A stretch of DNA of 42,380 bases from Anaerolineales bacterium. Lineage in GTDB: Bacteria; Chloroflexota; Anaerolineae; Anaerolineales; Villigracilaceae. Shown one piece after another: positions 1-8,447 of the stretch. The stretch covers positions 1-42,380 of the forward strand of contig JAFGCG010000149.1 in NCBI GenBank assembly GCA_016932715.1. Reading direction: 5' to 3'. Each line of letters starts with the position of its first letter. The first letter of the stretch is position 1. The position numbers and the translations under genes were made by a program. The notes beneath the pieces were generated by a model. That model searched no databases. It saw only the letters and a program-made list of their open reading frames with translations, and was not told where the DNA came from.

Positions 1-87
1 AGAGGCGGTCACCGGCATCACACAATTTTCAGGGTGGTGGCTCTAAATCCTATGAAGCTTATAACCAAGCTCGCACCGTCAAAGAAG
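1..87. repeat. Terminal direct repeat, left copy (circular overlap)
   Basis: Bases 1-87 are identical to 42294-42380. The repeat lies inside the small terminase gene and joining the ends restores one intact frame. This is best read as the overlap left when a circular or circularly permuted genome is assembled, not as a biological end. Confidence 0.95.
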
Positions 88-335
88 CGGCCCTTGCGCG
101 GCTAAAGCAAATTGAATTACGAATACGTGAAGGGGAATTGCTTGAAAAAGTCGAGCTCAGCCGAGCTGGAGGCGAGTGTCTTATTGCGATGAAAAACAGA
201 GCGGATTCACTCCCGGCTAATCTTGCACAAAAATTGGCGGTTGAAACCGATCCGATAACAATTGAGCTGATTCTCAGGTCGGAAATGGATAATTTGCTGC
301 GCGGATTTAGCGGGTGGCTATCAGATGCGACATGA
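1..335 (+). CDS. terS: Terminase small subunit, 3' part (gene spans the window junction)
   Basis: This is the C-terminal part of the DNA-recognition subunit of the packaging motor. The frame is open from the first base and joins exactly, through the 87-bp terminal repeat, to the N-terminal part at 42113-42380. The joined protein is about 171 residues. The stop overlaps the large terminase start as ATGA (332-335), the usual terS-terL coupling. This half is helical and charged, as expected for an oligomerisation and large-subunit-binding region. A TTG at 138 could be mistaken for a start, but the frame continues upstream, so it is not. Assignment rests on position and on the N-terminal helix-turn-helix in the other half. 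Confidence 0.85.
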   Translation, partial: RRSPASHNFQGGGSKSYEAYNQARTVKEAALARLKQIELRIREGELLEKVELSRAGGECLIAMKNRADSLPANLAQKLAVETDPITIELILRSEMDNLLRGFSGWLSDAT

Positions 336-2302
336 ACAATTCGCGCAAATTTCTAGGCCAACTTCTACAGCTTCTGGAGCCGAAGCCGCCTTTAACTCTC
401 TCGCAATGGGCGGATACTTACAGACAAACCAGTCGCGGCGCCAGCGCCGAAGTCGGTCCTTGGGTAACGAGGCCTTACCAGCGGGAACCCATGGATGCAT
501 TCACAGATCCCCGCATTCGCGTTATTGTCATTTTATCCGCCGTGCAGATGCTGAAAACGGAATTGATCCTGAATGCGCTTGGCTATGTCATAGAACGGGA
601 TCCAGGTCCAGTCCTGGTGATTCAGTTCAGAGATTCGGACGCCGATATTTTCAGCAAAAAGCGCCTAGCGCCCATGATACGCGATACCCCGATTTTGCGC
701 GGCTTGGTTGCCGAATCGAAATCGAGGAAATCCGACAATACCATCACGGACAAGTCTTTTCCTGGTGGCTATATTCGCATCGCGGCGTCGGCCTCACCGG
801 GAAATCTCTCCGCTCTGCCAATTCGGTATTTATTCATGGACGAAGTGGACAAGTATCCAGCGAGCGCCGGCGCGGAAGGCGATCCCATAACGGTGGCGGA
901 AGGGCGGCTAGCTGAATGGCCATACGCCTCAAAGGAAATTCTCACTTGCTCGCCCACCCTTCACGGAATTTCGAGGATAGAAAAGGCCTACGAGGATTCC
1001 GACAAGCGCGAATTCTTTGTGCCTTGTCCGCATTGCGGGGAATACCAGATCCTACGCTGGGCGCAGGTAAAATGGGATGATTCGCAATTCACGAACAAGA
1101 AGAGGGCCAACACCGCAGTTTATGTTTGCGAGCGATGCTCGGGTGAATGGAATGATGGTGTTCGGTGGCAGGCGATCGCAAGGGGCGAGTATCGCGCAAC
1201 AGCGCCATTCAATGGGGTGGCAGGTTTTCGAATCAATTCGCTATGTAGTGTAAAACGAGAACTGAGCTCCCTTGTCTTGAAATGGCTGAAGGTGCAAGGG
1301 GACACGGAACAGCTCAAGGTCTTCATAAATACGGAACTGGCGGAGACTTGGCAAGACAAAGGAGAAGCGCCGGAATGGGAAATTCTTCTTTCGCGACGCG
1401 AGAGCTACGATGTCGGAACGGTGCCTCGAGGCGGGCTGTTTCTGACGGCCGGGGTCGACGTGCAGCGTGACCGGCTGGAATGCGAGGTTGTGGCCTGGGG
1501 GCGTAATCGGGAATCATGGTCGATCGAATATCAGATTTTCGAGGGGAAAACATCCGAATCTGCGGTTTGGGAGAAGTTGGCAGCCTACAGGTCACAGACA
1601 TTTATGACCGCGGCGGGTGTGGGAATCCCCATTACCCGAATGTTTGTGGATTCCGGGGATGGGACGATGACCAACGATGTATATTCCTGGGTTCGAACCC
1701 AGCCATCCAGCCAAGTTATAGCAATCAAGGGAACCGACAAGGGCATTCTGCCCGTCGGACAACCATCCGCCGTGGAAGTGACCGTAGGAGGACGCAAGAT
1801 CAAGGGCGGAGTAAGAATTCGGCTTGTCAATGTGAGTTTTTTCAAGGCAGAACTTTACGCGAACTTGAGATCCCGGCCACCAACGGAAGAGGAGATGGCG
1901 CAAGGCTACACATATCCTCCGGGATATTGCCATTTTCCGAGCGGGAAAAATTATGGGGATGAACATTTCAAACAGATCTGCGCCGAGCAGCTTATCACCC
2001 GTGCGAACCGCCGCACGGGCAGAACGAAGCGGGAATGGCAGCAAACAAGGGCACGGAACGAAGCCCTGGATTGCCGCATTTATGCCAGGGCCGCCGCCTG
2101 GGATAAGGGATTAGACCGAATGCAGGAAAGACATTGGCGGGAATTGGAAAAACAATTGCACTTGGAGCCGCCAAAACAGATTAAAACTCCCGAACAGCCC
2201 AGCCCTTCTATCGCAGGAATTCGTCAACCGGGTCTTTCCCTGAATGAGATCCGTCCGAAGGGATATTGGGGTGATAGGACCAAAGGCTGGTTTGAAAGAT
2301 AG
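332..2302 (+). CDS. terL: Terminase large subunit, GpA type
   Basis: This is the ATPase/nuclease that pumps DNA into the prohead. The 656 residues are the usual size for the phage lambda gpA family. A Walker-A-like segment (SAVQMLKTELILNALGY, about residue 65) and a Walker B (LFMDEVD, about 170) mark the ATPase. A zinc ribbon follows (CPHCGEYQ ... CERCSGEW, about 235-280). The nuclease half contains acidic segments GVDVQRDRLE and MFVDSGDG. I choose the ATG at 332, which overlaps the terS stop (ATGA), over the in-frame GTG at 314. GpA-type terminases often go with cos-type ends, but a cos site cannot be located by eye. Confidence 0.95.
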   Translation: MNNSRKFLGQLLQLLEPKPPLTLSQWADTYRQTSRGASAEVGPWVTRPYQREPMDAFTDPRIRVIVILSAVQMLKTELILNALGYVIERDPGPVLVIQFRDSDADIFSKKRLAPMIRDTPILRGLVAESKSRKSDNTITDKSFPGGYIRIAASASPGNLSALPIRYLFMDEVDKYPASAGAEGDPITVAEGRLAEWPYASKEILTCSPTLHGISRIEKAYEDSDKREFFVPCPHCGEYQILRWAQVKWDDSQFTNKKRANTAVYVCERCSGEWNDGVRWQAIARGEYRATAPFNGVAGFRINSLCSVKRELSSLVLKWLKVQGDTEQLKVFINTELAETWQDKGEAPEWEILLSRRESYDVGTVPRGGLFLTAGVDVQRDRLECEVVAWGRNRESWSIEYQIFEGKTSESAVWEKLAAYRSQTFMTAAGVGIPITRMFVDSGDGTMTNDVYSWVRTQPSSQVIAIKGTDKGILPVGQPSAVEVTVGGRKIKGGVRIRLVNVSFFKAELYANLRSRPPTEEEMAQGYTYPPGYCHFPSGKNYGDEHFKQICAEQLITRANRRTGRTKREWQQTRARNEALDCRIYARAAAWDKGLDRMQERHWRELEKQLHLEPPKQIKTPEQPSPSIAGIRQPGLSLNEIRPKGYWGDRTKGWFER

Positions 2303-2313
2303 GAGATAACATC

Positions 2314-2562
2314 ATGGCCAATAAAAAGATGGCGGATGAGTCGATAAGCGCCTTTATAGGCCTTAGCGCCATGGCACCGACAGAGGAAAAGGTGATGTCC
2401 TCCCTGCTAGAGACCAAACGGCAGGAATGGGAATATCTCGTTATTGTGCTCGGCGAGCAAGCCGACCTCAATCCATACGGCAGCAAGGGATGGGAACTTG
2501 TCGGCCTGACGGCTCACGGATTCAACGAGTCCATTTATCATTTCAAGCGCCCGAGGGGGTGA
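2314..2562 (+). CDS. Small DUF4177-like protein
   Basis: An 82-residue protein whose second half (WEYLVIVLGEQADLNPYGSKG, then WELVGLT, then a closing YHFKRP) matches the pattern of DUF4177: an opening WEY strand, LN..G..GWELV, and a final strand. Its function is unknown. It sits between terminase and the gpW-like gene with a GGAG ribosome site (ataggagataacatc). Its place in the head operon suggests a role in virion assembly or packaging, but nothing in the sequence shows this directly. Confidence 0.8.
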   Translation: MANKKMADESISAFIGLSAMAPTEEKVMSSLLETKRQEWEYLVIVLGEQADLNPYGSKGWELVGLTAHGFNESIYHFKRPRG

Positions 2563-2563
2563 A

Positions 2564-2770
2564 ATGTCCTGGGCATCATCGGATCTGACGGCCATTGAAA
2601 CGGCGATCGCGAGCGGCGAGCTCTCAGTGCAGTTCGCGGATCGCAGGGTGCAGTATCGGTCGATTGAGGAGCTGCTCCGCGCCCGGGCGATCATCAAGGA
2701 AGCGCTTGCGCAGGCCGGAGGCTCTACTGCGTCAACCCGCTGTACATACGCCACATTCACGAAGGACTAA
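2564..2770 (+). CDS. Head-to-tail joining protein, gpW-like
   Basis: A 68-residue protein with the layout of lambda gpW: a helix (LTAIETAIASG), a short beta turn (LSVQFADRRVQYRS), and a second helix (IEELLRARAIIKEALAQ). In lambda, gpW closes the filled head and provides the docking site for gpFII and the tail. The position between terminase and portal is the lambda order. Its stop (TAA) overlaps the portal start by one base. Confidence 0.85.
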   Translation: MSWASSDLTAIETAIASGELSVQFADRRVQYRSIEELLRARAIIKEALAQAGGSTASTRCTYATFTKD

Positions 2771-4269
2771 TGAACCATCTCGATAAAGTAATCTCTTGGC
2801 TGTCCCCGCAAGCCGGCCTAAGGCGCGCCCGGGCCAGGGCCCTCACGGAAGTGGTGCTCGCCTATGAGGGAGCAAGGAGCGCGCGCCGACAGGGCGGCTG
2901 GAATACGACGAATACCTCCGGCAATGCCGAAATAGGTGTTGGCGCAGCCAAGCTGCGGGCTAACGCCCGCGATCTTTGCCGGAACAATGCCTATGGCCGC
3001 AAAGCGAAAAGAGAATGGGCCAAGCGCGTAGTTGGCGCCGGCGGCATCACGCCGCGCCCGGATACCGGCAGCGATGCCATTGATAGAACGATTCTTGATC
3101 TGTGGGAGCAATTTGCCGCGCATTGCTGTTCCGATCACCGTATCAATTTTGCCGCGGCTGAAAAAATTATCGTTTCATCCGCCTATGAATCCGGAGAAGT
3201 CCTAGTGCGCCTGTGGGACCGCAAAATTGGAGATGGTCTGGCCGTTCCTCTGCAATTGCAGATCATGGAGGCGGATTATCTCGATATCGACAAAACGCAG
3301 ACGACGGCAACCGGCACGATCGTCCATGGCGTCGAGTTCGACCCCCTGGGCCGGATCAAGGGATATTGGCTGTATGGCTCCCATCCCGGAGGCGGTGCCA
3401 CTTCGGCCTGGCGATCCCTTTTCAAGAGCAAATTTGTTCCAGTCGAATATGTGCTCCACCATGCCGATGTCGATCGCCCCGGAGATGCGCGCGCCGTAAC
3501 ACGCTTTGCCGCTGTGATTGGGAAGTTACATGACCTAGATGAATATGCCGATGCCGAAATCATGCGCAAAAAGGTTGAGGCATGTCTTGCTGCCATGGTG
3601 ACGCAGCCGGAAGGTGCCGAGGGTCCCACTCTTGGCAGTGCCGCCGTCGACGCGACGACCGGGCTGAAGGTCGAAGAACTCAGGCCGGGCATGATCATGT
3701 ATGGAGCTCCTGGCGCGGATGTCAAATTCCTTGCTCCATCCACAGTCGGCGGTTATGCCGAATATAAAAAGACCGAGCTCCGGGAGGTTGCCGCCGGGCT
3801 GGAGATTCCTTACGTTGTGCTGGATGACAACCTTGAGGCCGTGAACTATTCGAGCTATCGCGGAGGCCTGCTGGCATTCCGCGATGCCATCGATGAGTAC
3901 CGCGAAAATTGGCTGATTCCGCAGGTGCTAAATCCTATCTGGCGCCGCTTCATCGACAAGATCTGGACCATGGGTATGATCCGCGCCGTAAATTACAGGG
4001 TGCGCTGGGATCCTCCGCCCTTCGATCTCCTGGACCGCGCCGCCGAAGCGGAGGCTGATCGCGCAGAGTTGCAAATCGGCAAGAAGAGTTGGCCGCAGTT
4101 GATCGGCGAGCAGGGTAACGACTCCGAGACGCAGCTGGGCGAAATCGAAAAATGGAAACCGCGCCTGGATGCCGCGGGAGTTTCGTTCGCGAAAACAACA
4201 TCAGAATCGGCGGCGAAGTCTTCAGGCGCCGATGAAGGAGACAACAATGCCGTTGCCCAAACCAAATAA
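2770..4269 (+). CDS. Portal protein, lambda family
   Basis: The 499-residue protein forms the dodecameric ring through which DNA enters the capsid. Family hallmarks are the N-terminal YEGA..ARRQGGWN segment, the central NAYGRKAKREWAKRVVGAG (about 75), GEVLVRLWDRK, an IMEADYLDID strand, VLHHADVDRPGDARAV, and the conserved GLEIPYVVLDDNLEAVNYSS with YRGGLLAFRD after it (about 340-370). Length fits the family. The last 23 bases overlap the next gene, so translation is probably coupled. Confidence 0.95.
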   Translation: MNHLDKVISWLSPQAGLRRARARALTEVVLAYEGARSARRQGGWNTTNTSGNAEIGVGAAKLRANARDLCRNNAYGRKAKREWAKRVVGAGGITPRPDTGSDAIDRTILDLWEQFAAHCCSDHRINFAAAEKIIVSSAYESGEVLVRLWDRKIGDGLAVPLQLQIMEADYLDIDKTQTTATGTIVHGVEFDPLGRIKGYWLYGSHPGGGATSAWRSLFKSKFVPVEYVLHHADVDRPGDARAVTRFAAVIGKLHDLDEYADAEIMRKKVEACLAAMVTQPEGAEGPTLGSAAVDATTGLKVEELRPGMIMYGAPGADVKFLAPSTVGGYAEYKKTELREVAAGLEIPYVVLDDNLEAVNYSSYRGGLLAFRDAIDEYRENWLIPQVLNPIWRRFIDKIWTMGMIRAVNYRVRWDPPPFDLLDRAAEAEADRAELQIGKKSWPQLIGEQGNDSETQLGEIEKWKPRLDAAGVSFAKTTSESAAKSSGADEGDNNAVAQTK

Positions 4270-6328
4270 AGGTGAATCCGAAGCCGCTTTTATTGATCGC
4301 TGTATGGGAGATGATGTTATGAAAAAAGAATATCCCGATGAGAAACAGCGTTCGGCCGTCTGTTACAGCCAATGGGATTCGAAGACTGCGGCGGTTCCGA
4401 TTAATCCCGAAAAATTACGCGGCAGGGAATATCTCGCCGGACAGGAGATCTCCTCGATCAATGACGAGAAACGAACCGTCGACATTGTCTTCTTTACCGG
4501 GATAGATGTTCCGAGGGTGGACTGGTGGAACGGAGATAGATATATCCTAAGATTTGATCCGGAGGGCGCCGATTTTTCATTACTCAATAACGGTGCCCCG
4601 GTGCTCGATAATCACAGGCTTTTGGATGGCAGTGTTTCACAGAAAGGCAAAGTCGAAAAGGCATGGCAGGAGGGGAATCAATCTAAGGCAACGCTGCGTT
4701 TTTCGAAACGCAGAAGCGTTGATGAACTCTGGACCGATATCAAGGACCGTATCATAACCAAGTTTTCGATGGGAGTGCAAATCTTGGAGGAGGAGAAAAT
4801 TGCAGCCCAGCGAAACGAATTGGAAGTCCGTATTGCTAAAAAGTGGCAGCCGTTCGAGCTCTCCATCGCTCCAATACCAGCAGATTTCAACACAACAACC
4901 CTGGCCGCGGACATGCGCGACCATAACCAAATGGGCACTAGCCCAGAAGGAGAAGTTATGCCTGACAACGTACCGGGCACTGGTGCCCAGACAACTCAAA
5001 CCGACACCTCTGCAACCCTGACGGCCGAGCAGATTTACGAAGATCGGCTGAAGAGCGAGCGCGAAAAGGGAGTAATCGCCGAGCTCGCCCGCGTGACCGC
5101 GATCCTGGAAGTCAACAGGATCTGCAACCTTCCCTCGGATTTCGCGAACAAGCACATCAAGGCCAATACCCCTATCGATAAGTTCCGCGAACTGGCCATC
5201 AACGCGCAGGCCGAAAGGTCGACGCAGTTCAGCAATTCCGCCCCCGGCCAGGTCAGCCTGATCAGCGATGAGAGGGACACCAGGCGCGAACTGATGGGTG
5301 CGGCCATGCTTGGCATGATGAATCCCAAGGAGAAGAAGGAAGACAAGGACAATCCCTTCCTGCATCTGTCCATTAAGCAGATCGCGGAAGAATCTGTGCG
5401 CCTGGAGCGCAATCTGCGCGGCCCAGTGCCGATCGCGCGAGTTGCCGAGCTGGCCATGCAAACCACGGCGGATTTCGCGAACGTGCTGGAGAGCACAGCC
5501 CGGAAGCAGCTCCTGGCCATGTATGCCTATGCCAATCCGACCTACCGCCTATGGTGCAAGAAGTCAACCACTCCTGACTTCAAAACCATGACCAGGACAC
5601 GCCTCTCCGAGACACCTACATTTCTACAGGTGCCCGAGGGAGCGCAGATCACAATCGGCCTCATGAGCGACAGCAAGGAAAGCTATTCGCTGGCGACTTA
5701 CGGCCGCGGCGTCAGCTTCACCAGGCAGATGCTGATCAACGATGACCTGGGAGCGTTCAACGATCTGATCGGGCAGTTCGGAATCCAGGCCGCCAGGCTC
5801 GAAAATAAGACCGTCTACGCGATCCTGACGGCGAATGCAAACATGGCCGATAGCGTCGCGCTGTTTGATGCCGGGCATTCGAACACCGGAACCGGCGTGA
5901 TCGGCAACACGGCCCTGGATGCGATGTTTACTGCCATGAAGACCCAGAAGGGTCTCGATGGTGTGACGATCCTGAATCTAGTTCCCCGCTTCCTGATCGT
6001 GCCGGCGGCAAAGGAAGCGACCGCTCGCGCTGCCTTGATGGCGATCGGCCCCAATGTCAAGGCGTCCGATCAGAACTGGTTCGCGGGGCGGCTCGAGCCC
6101 GTCGCCGACGGTGAGCTGGATGCAACAAGCACGGTCGTATGGTATGGCGCGGCCGATCCCGCTTTCGCTCCGGGCGTCGAATATTGCCACCTGGAGGGCG
6201 CGGAAGGCCCGCAGTTCATCCGCAAGGAAAATGAACAAGGCGTTCTGGGGATCCAGTTCTATGCCTTCCTGGATTTCGCGGCCAAGGCAGTCGACTGGCG
6301 GCCGCTGTATCACTCGACCGGCGCGTAA
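4247..6328 (+). CDS. Fused prohead protease and major capsid protein
   Basis: A 693-residue fusion. Residues about 1-50 carry a short conserved motif (MPLPKPNKGES ... CYSQWDSK). Residues about 65-215 look like a U35-type prohead protease, with a candidate catalytic His in VLDNHRLLDG and Ser in ITKFSMGVQI. Residues about 290-693 are a Mu-like capsid domain (FTRQMLINDDLGAF, LENKTVYAILTANANMADSVALF, VPRFLIVPAAKEATARA). The protease would cut itself from the shell subunit during maturation. The ATG at 4247 has GAAGGAG 6 nt upstream. An upstream in-frame extension overlaps the portal and is less likely. Confidence 0.93.
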   Translation: MPLPKPNKGESEAAFIDRCMGDDVMKKEYPDEKQRSAVCYSQWDSKTAAVPINPEKLRGREYLAGQEISSINDEKRTVDIVFFTGIDVPRVDWWNGDRYILRFDPEGADFSLLNNGAPVLDNHRLLDGSVSQKGKVEKAWQEGNQSKATLRFSKRRSVDELWTDIKDRIITKFSMGVQILEEEKIAAQRNELEVRIAKKWQPFELSIAPIPADFNTTTLAADMRDHNQMGTSPEGEVMPDNVPGTGAQTTQTDTSATLTAEQIYEDRLKSEREKGVIAELARVTAILEVNRICNLPSDFANKHIKANTPIDKFRELAINAQAERSTQFSNSAPGQVSLISDERDTRRELMGAAMLGMMNPKEKKEDKDNPFLHLSIKQIAEESVRLERNLRGPVPIARVAELAMQTTADFANVLESTARKQLLAMYAYANPTYRLWCKKSTTPDFKTMTRTRLSETPTFLQVPEGAQITIGLMSDSKESYSLATYGRGVSFTRQMLINDDLGAFNDLIGQFGIQAARLENKTVYAILTANANMADSVALFDAGHSNTGTGVIGNTALDAMFTAMKTQKGLDGVTILNLVPRFLIVPAAKEATARAALMAIGPNVKASDQNWFAGRLEPVADGELDATSTVVWYGAADPAFAPGVEYCHLEGAEGPQFIRKENEQGVLGIQFYAFLDFAAKAVDWRPLYHSTGA

Positions 6329-6371
6329 TCCGGCAATCGTCAAGAGAATTTCATGAATGGAGATTAAATCG

Positions 6372-6395
6372 AAGGCCTCGGGCCACCGAGGCCTT
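6372..6395 (+). terminator. Hairpin after the capsid gene
   Basis: A perfect 10-bp stem (AAGGCCTCGG / CCGAGGCCTT) with loop GCCA follows the capsid gene by 43 bp. The run after it (CCCGTTTAGG) is a poor T-tract, so it may terminate only partly or protect the 3' end of the abundant capsid message. Confidence 0.6.
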
Positions 6396-6415
6396 CCCGT
6401 TTAGGAGATAAAACC

Positions 6416-6802
6416 ATGGCTGCAACAGGTTCAGGATATCTTGTCCCGCGCCCGCCTCTTGTGGCGCCTAATGCCGCCGTGAGCGCCCAAGCGACCACGG
6501 CAAGTCTAGTCATTGCCGATTACGGCAAAAACATAACCAACACCGGAGCATCGGGAACTATTGTGCTTACCCTATTGGCCGCGGCATCGGCGGCTGGCAA
6601 ATCGCTGCGCATCCAAATAACAAACGCGAATATTGTTCGGCTGCTGCCACAGGCAGGAGAAGCAATATACCTCGGAGGCAGTGGTGTTGTAACCAAATAT
6701 CTCAATATTGCCGCTGTGATCGGCAACTATTGCGAGCTCTACTGTGACGGTGAGCGTTATCTCGTCACCGGATATAGCGGAGTCGTGACCAAGGAAGCGT
6801 AA
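6416..6802 (+). CDS. Putative capsid decoration protein, copy A
   Basis: A 128-residue, beta-rich, Gly/Ala/Thr-rich protein. It opens ATGSGYLVPRPPLV, then has a NTGASGTIVLTL strand pair, AIYLGGSGV, and a closing YCDGERYLVTGYSG. It is clearly paralogous to the next gene. Both start after the same ribosome site (taggagataaaaccATG). Position directly behind the capsid gene, small size and lack of cysteine pairs suggest a capsid cement or head-fibre protein. This is inference; no specific family was confirmed. Confidence 0.6.
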   Translation: MAATGSGYLVPRPPLVAPNAAVSAQATTASLVIADYGKNITNTGASGTIVLTLLAAASAAGKSLRIQITNANIVRLLPQAGEAIYLGGSGVVTKYLNIAAVIGNYCELYCDGERYLVTGYSGVVTKEA

Positions 6803-6828
6803 TTTCAAACTGAATAGGAGATAAAACC

Positions 6829-7215
6829 ATGCCTGCAACAGGTTCAGGATTCCTTATTCCAGAACCGCCTCTGGTTCCGGCAAATGCTACGGTCGTAGCT
6901 AAGGCCCTGGGCGCCACTCTGACCGTGGCGGATTTCATGAAGAACCTCACTAATACAGGCGCGGGGGCTTCGATCGATATTACGCTGCCCGCGGCGGCAT
7001 CTGCGGCAGGGATGTCGATTCACGTTCAAATTACCGCGGCCTGGCCGGTGGTCCTTATTCCCGCAAGCGGCGAGTCTATCTATCTCGGAGGGAGCGGAGT
7101 TGCTGACGAGAAGCTGACCATTGCGGGTGTGATCGGGAATTATGCCGACATTTACTGCGATGGTGAACGCTACCTCGTGTTCGATTACAACGGGGTTTTG
7201 ACCAAGGCAGCCTAA
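6829..7215 (+). CDS. Putative capsid decoration protein, copy B
   Basis: Also 128 residues and alignable end to end with copy A without large gaps (ATGSGFLIPEPPLV, NTGAGASIDITLPAAASAAG, SIYLGGSGV, IYCDGERYLVFDYNG). I judge identity at roughly half by eye. The identical ribosome site and equal length show a recent tandem duplication of gene plus leader. Two decoration proteins could bind different capsid positions or one may carry a host-facing surface. The N-terminus and the YCDGERYLV end are best conserved. Confidence 0.6.
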   Translation: MPATGSGFLIPEPPLVPANATVVAKALGATLTVADFMKNLTNTGAGASIDITLPAAASAAGMSIHVQITAAWPVVLIPASGESIYLGGSGVADEKLTIAGVIGNYADIYCDGERYLVFDYNGVLTKAA

Positions 7216-7219
7216 ACTG

Positions 7220-7537
7220 ATGGCGATTGATTTCGCGCGTATGAATGAGGCTTGCCTGAAGGTATTTGGGCAGGCCTTAATTTTTACGCGCTCGGCTACC
7301 CAAGAGGAAATATCAATCGAGGGGATTCTCGTTAGTGGCGCCGAACCGGAGGAAGTTGCTCCCGGGGATGGCAGCATTTATGCCAGATTATGGATTCTGG
7401 ACAGTGAAATAGATCCGGCTCCGGGATCGGGTGATGAAATTTCCACGGATACAACAATTTATAAAATCGTGCGTTTAGAAGCCGATGCCGGTGGTGGACT
7501 AGTTTTGCTGTTGCGGCAGGATCGCCTGGTGATGTGA
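7220..7537 (+). CDS. Head-tail connector, gpFII-like
   Basis: A 105-residue beta-rich protein with the pattern of the gpFII/Gifsy-2 attachment family: a starting helix (FARMNEACLKVFG), a strand with a bulge (IEGILVSG), a central strand (RLWILDSEIDPAPGSGDEI), and the end (YKIVRLEADAGGGLVLLLRQ). In lambda this protein sits under gpW and accepts the tail. The stop overlaps the next ATG by one base. Confidence 0.75.
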   Translation: MAIDFARMNEACLKVFGQALIFTRSATQEEISIEGILVSGAEPEEVAPGDGSIYARLWILDSEIDPAPGSGDEISTDTTIYKIVRLEADAGGGLVLLLRQDRLVM

Positions 7538-7983
7538 TGGCGAAGAGCGTACGTATATGGCAAAAAAAACAGTTGCGGCTCGATCTGCTGACATTCCGCC
7601 AGCGCGATATGGTCAAGATAGGGGCCGCGGGCTTGCTGGCTGTTAAGAAGCGCGTATCACAGGCGCGCGGTCCGACCGATGCGCCTGCTAAACCGCTGAC
7701 CGTTCCCTATGCTCGGTATAAAAGCCGGATGCGCAAAGGCCGTTACCGCGATCTCAAGTTCACCGGGAAAATGCTCGGGAATGTTTCGCTCCGGACGGTC
7801 AGCGACAATATGGCAAAGGCCTCCCTGACAAGCCGCAAGCAACGTATCAAAGCCTTTGCAAATCAAAAGCGGGAACCATGGCTGCTCTTCAGTCCCGCAA
7901 ACCGCCTGGCCGTTATGCAGATTGCCCGTAAGGTCTTCGCCGAGGCCAAAGCGCGCATGATCCGATTAGGAAACATTGATTAA
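7537..7983 (+). CDS. Putative tail completion protein (gpZ/HK97 gp10 position)
   Basis: A 148-residue, strongly basic, helical protein (QRDMVKIGAAGLLAVKKRVSQ at the start, ARKVFAEAKARMIRLG at the end) with a central LTVPYARYKSRMRKGRYRDLKFTGKML block. Size, charge, fold pattern and position between the connector and tail-terminator genes match tail completion proteins that sit at the head-tail interface. I do not recognise a specific family signature. The ATG at 7537 is preferred over the GTG at 7534. Confidence 0.6.
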   Translation: MAKSVRIWQKKQLRLDLLTFRQRDMVKIGAAGLLAVKKRVSQARGPTDAPAKPLTVPYARYKSRMRKGRYRDLKFTGKMLGNVSLRTVSDNMAKASLTSRKQRIKAFANQKREPWLLFSPANRLAVMQIARKVFAEAKARMIRLGNID

Positions 7984-8446
7984 TCCATCCGATATCGTTG
8001 ACAACCTGGTAACGCTCTTGCGGGCAATCCCGGAACTTGTCATCGAGGTCGGCGACAATCCGGAGCGCATATTCGCCTACCACGATCGCTATCCGCAGAA
8101 GAGCCTTCAAATGGCGCGGTACCAGATGCCGGCGCCTTCGATTATGGTGGCCTGGGAAGGATCAGGTCCGGGAAGCTTCGGCGGATTCGAGGCTTGGCAG
8201 CATGATATATCGGTCAGCCTGCGGATAGGCCAGGAGCCAGAGAAAGAAACTCCGCATGGCTATTATCGGCTCTTTCGGCTGATCACAAAGGGCGTGCCTT
8301 CATCCGGCACTCAGCCGCTGCAATATACGGTAGTTCACGATAGCTGCCATCCCATGAACACGCCGGCAATGCGGCGGCAGACCGATATCGAAGGAGTTGA
8401 TTACTTTGAAGTGACTCTTTCCTTCACCGAAAAAGGAGACGATTAA
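7976..8446 (+). CDS. Tail terminator-like protein (TTG start)
   Basis: A 156-residue protein that starts at TTG (7976) with TTAGGA 5 nt before it; no ATG is in a usable place and the start overlaps the preceding gene by 8 nt. It has the layout of gpU-type tail terminators: an N-terminal helix (IVDNLVTLLRAIPE), a central strand set (PSIMVAWEGSGPG, ISVSLRIGQ), and the end VDYFEVTLSFTEKGD. These proteins cap the finished tail tube. Family assignment rests on pattern and synteny. Confidence 0.65.
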   Translation: MINPSDIVDNLVTLLRAIPELVIEVGDNPERIFAYHDRYPQKSLQMARYQMPAPSIMVAWEGSGPGSFGGFEAWQHDISVSLRIGQEPEKETPHGYYRLFRLITKGVPSSGTQPLQYTVVHDSCHPMNTPAMRRQTDIEGVDYFEVTLSFTEKGDD

Positions 8447-8447
8447 A

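Noticed and set aside
4637..5461. Long minus-strand ORF of 274 codons, and similar ones at 12366-13073, 18633-19379 and 29866-31437
   Set aside because: They lie opposite well-supported genes, lack ribosome sites and show composition of mirror frames; the one at 34861-35103 is the complement of the 12-bp array.
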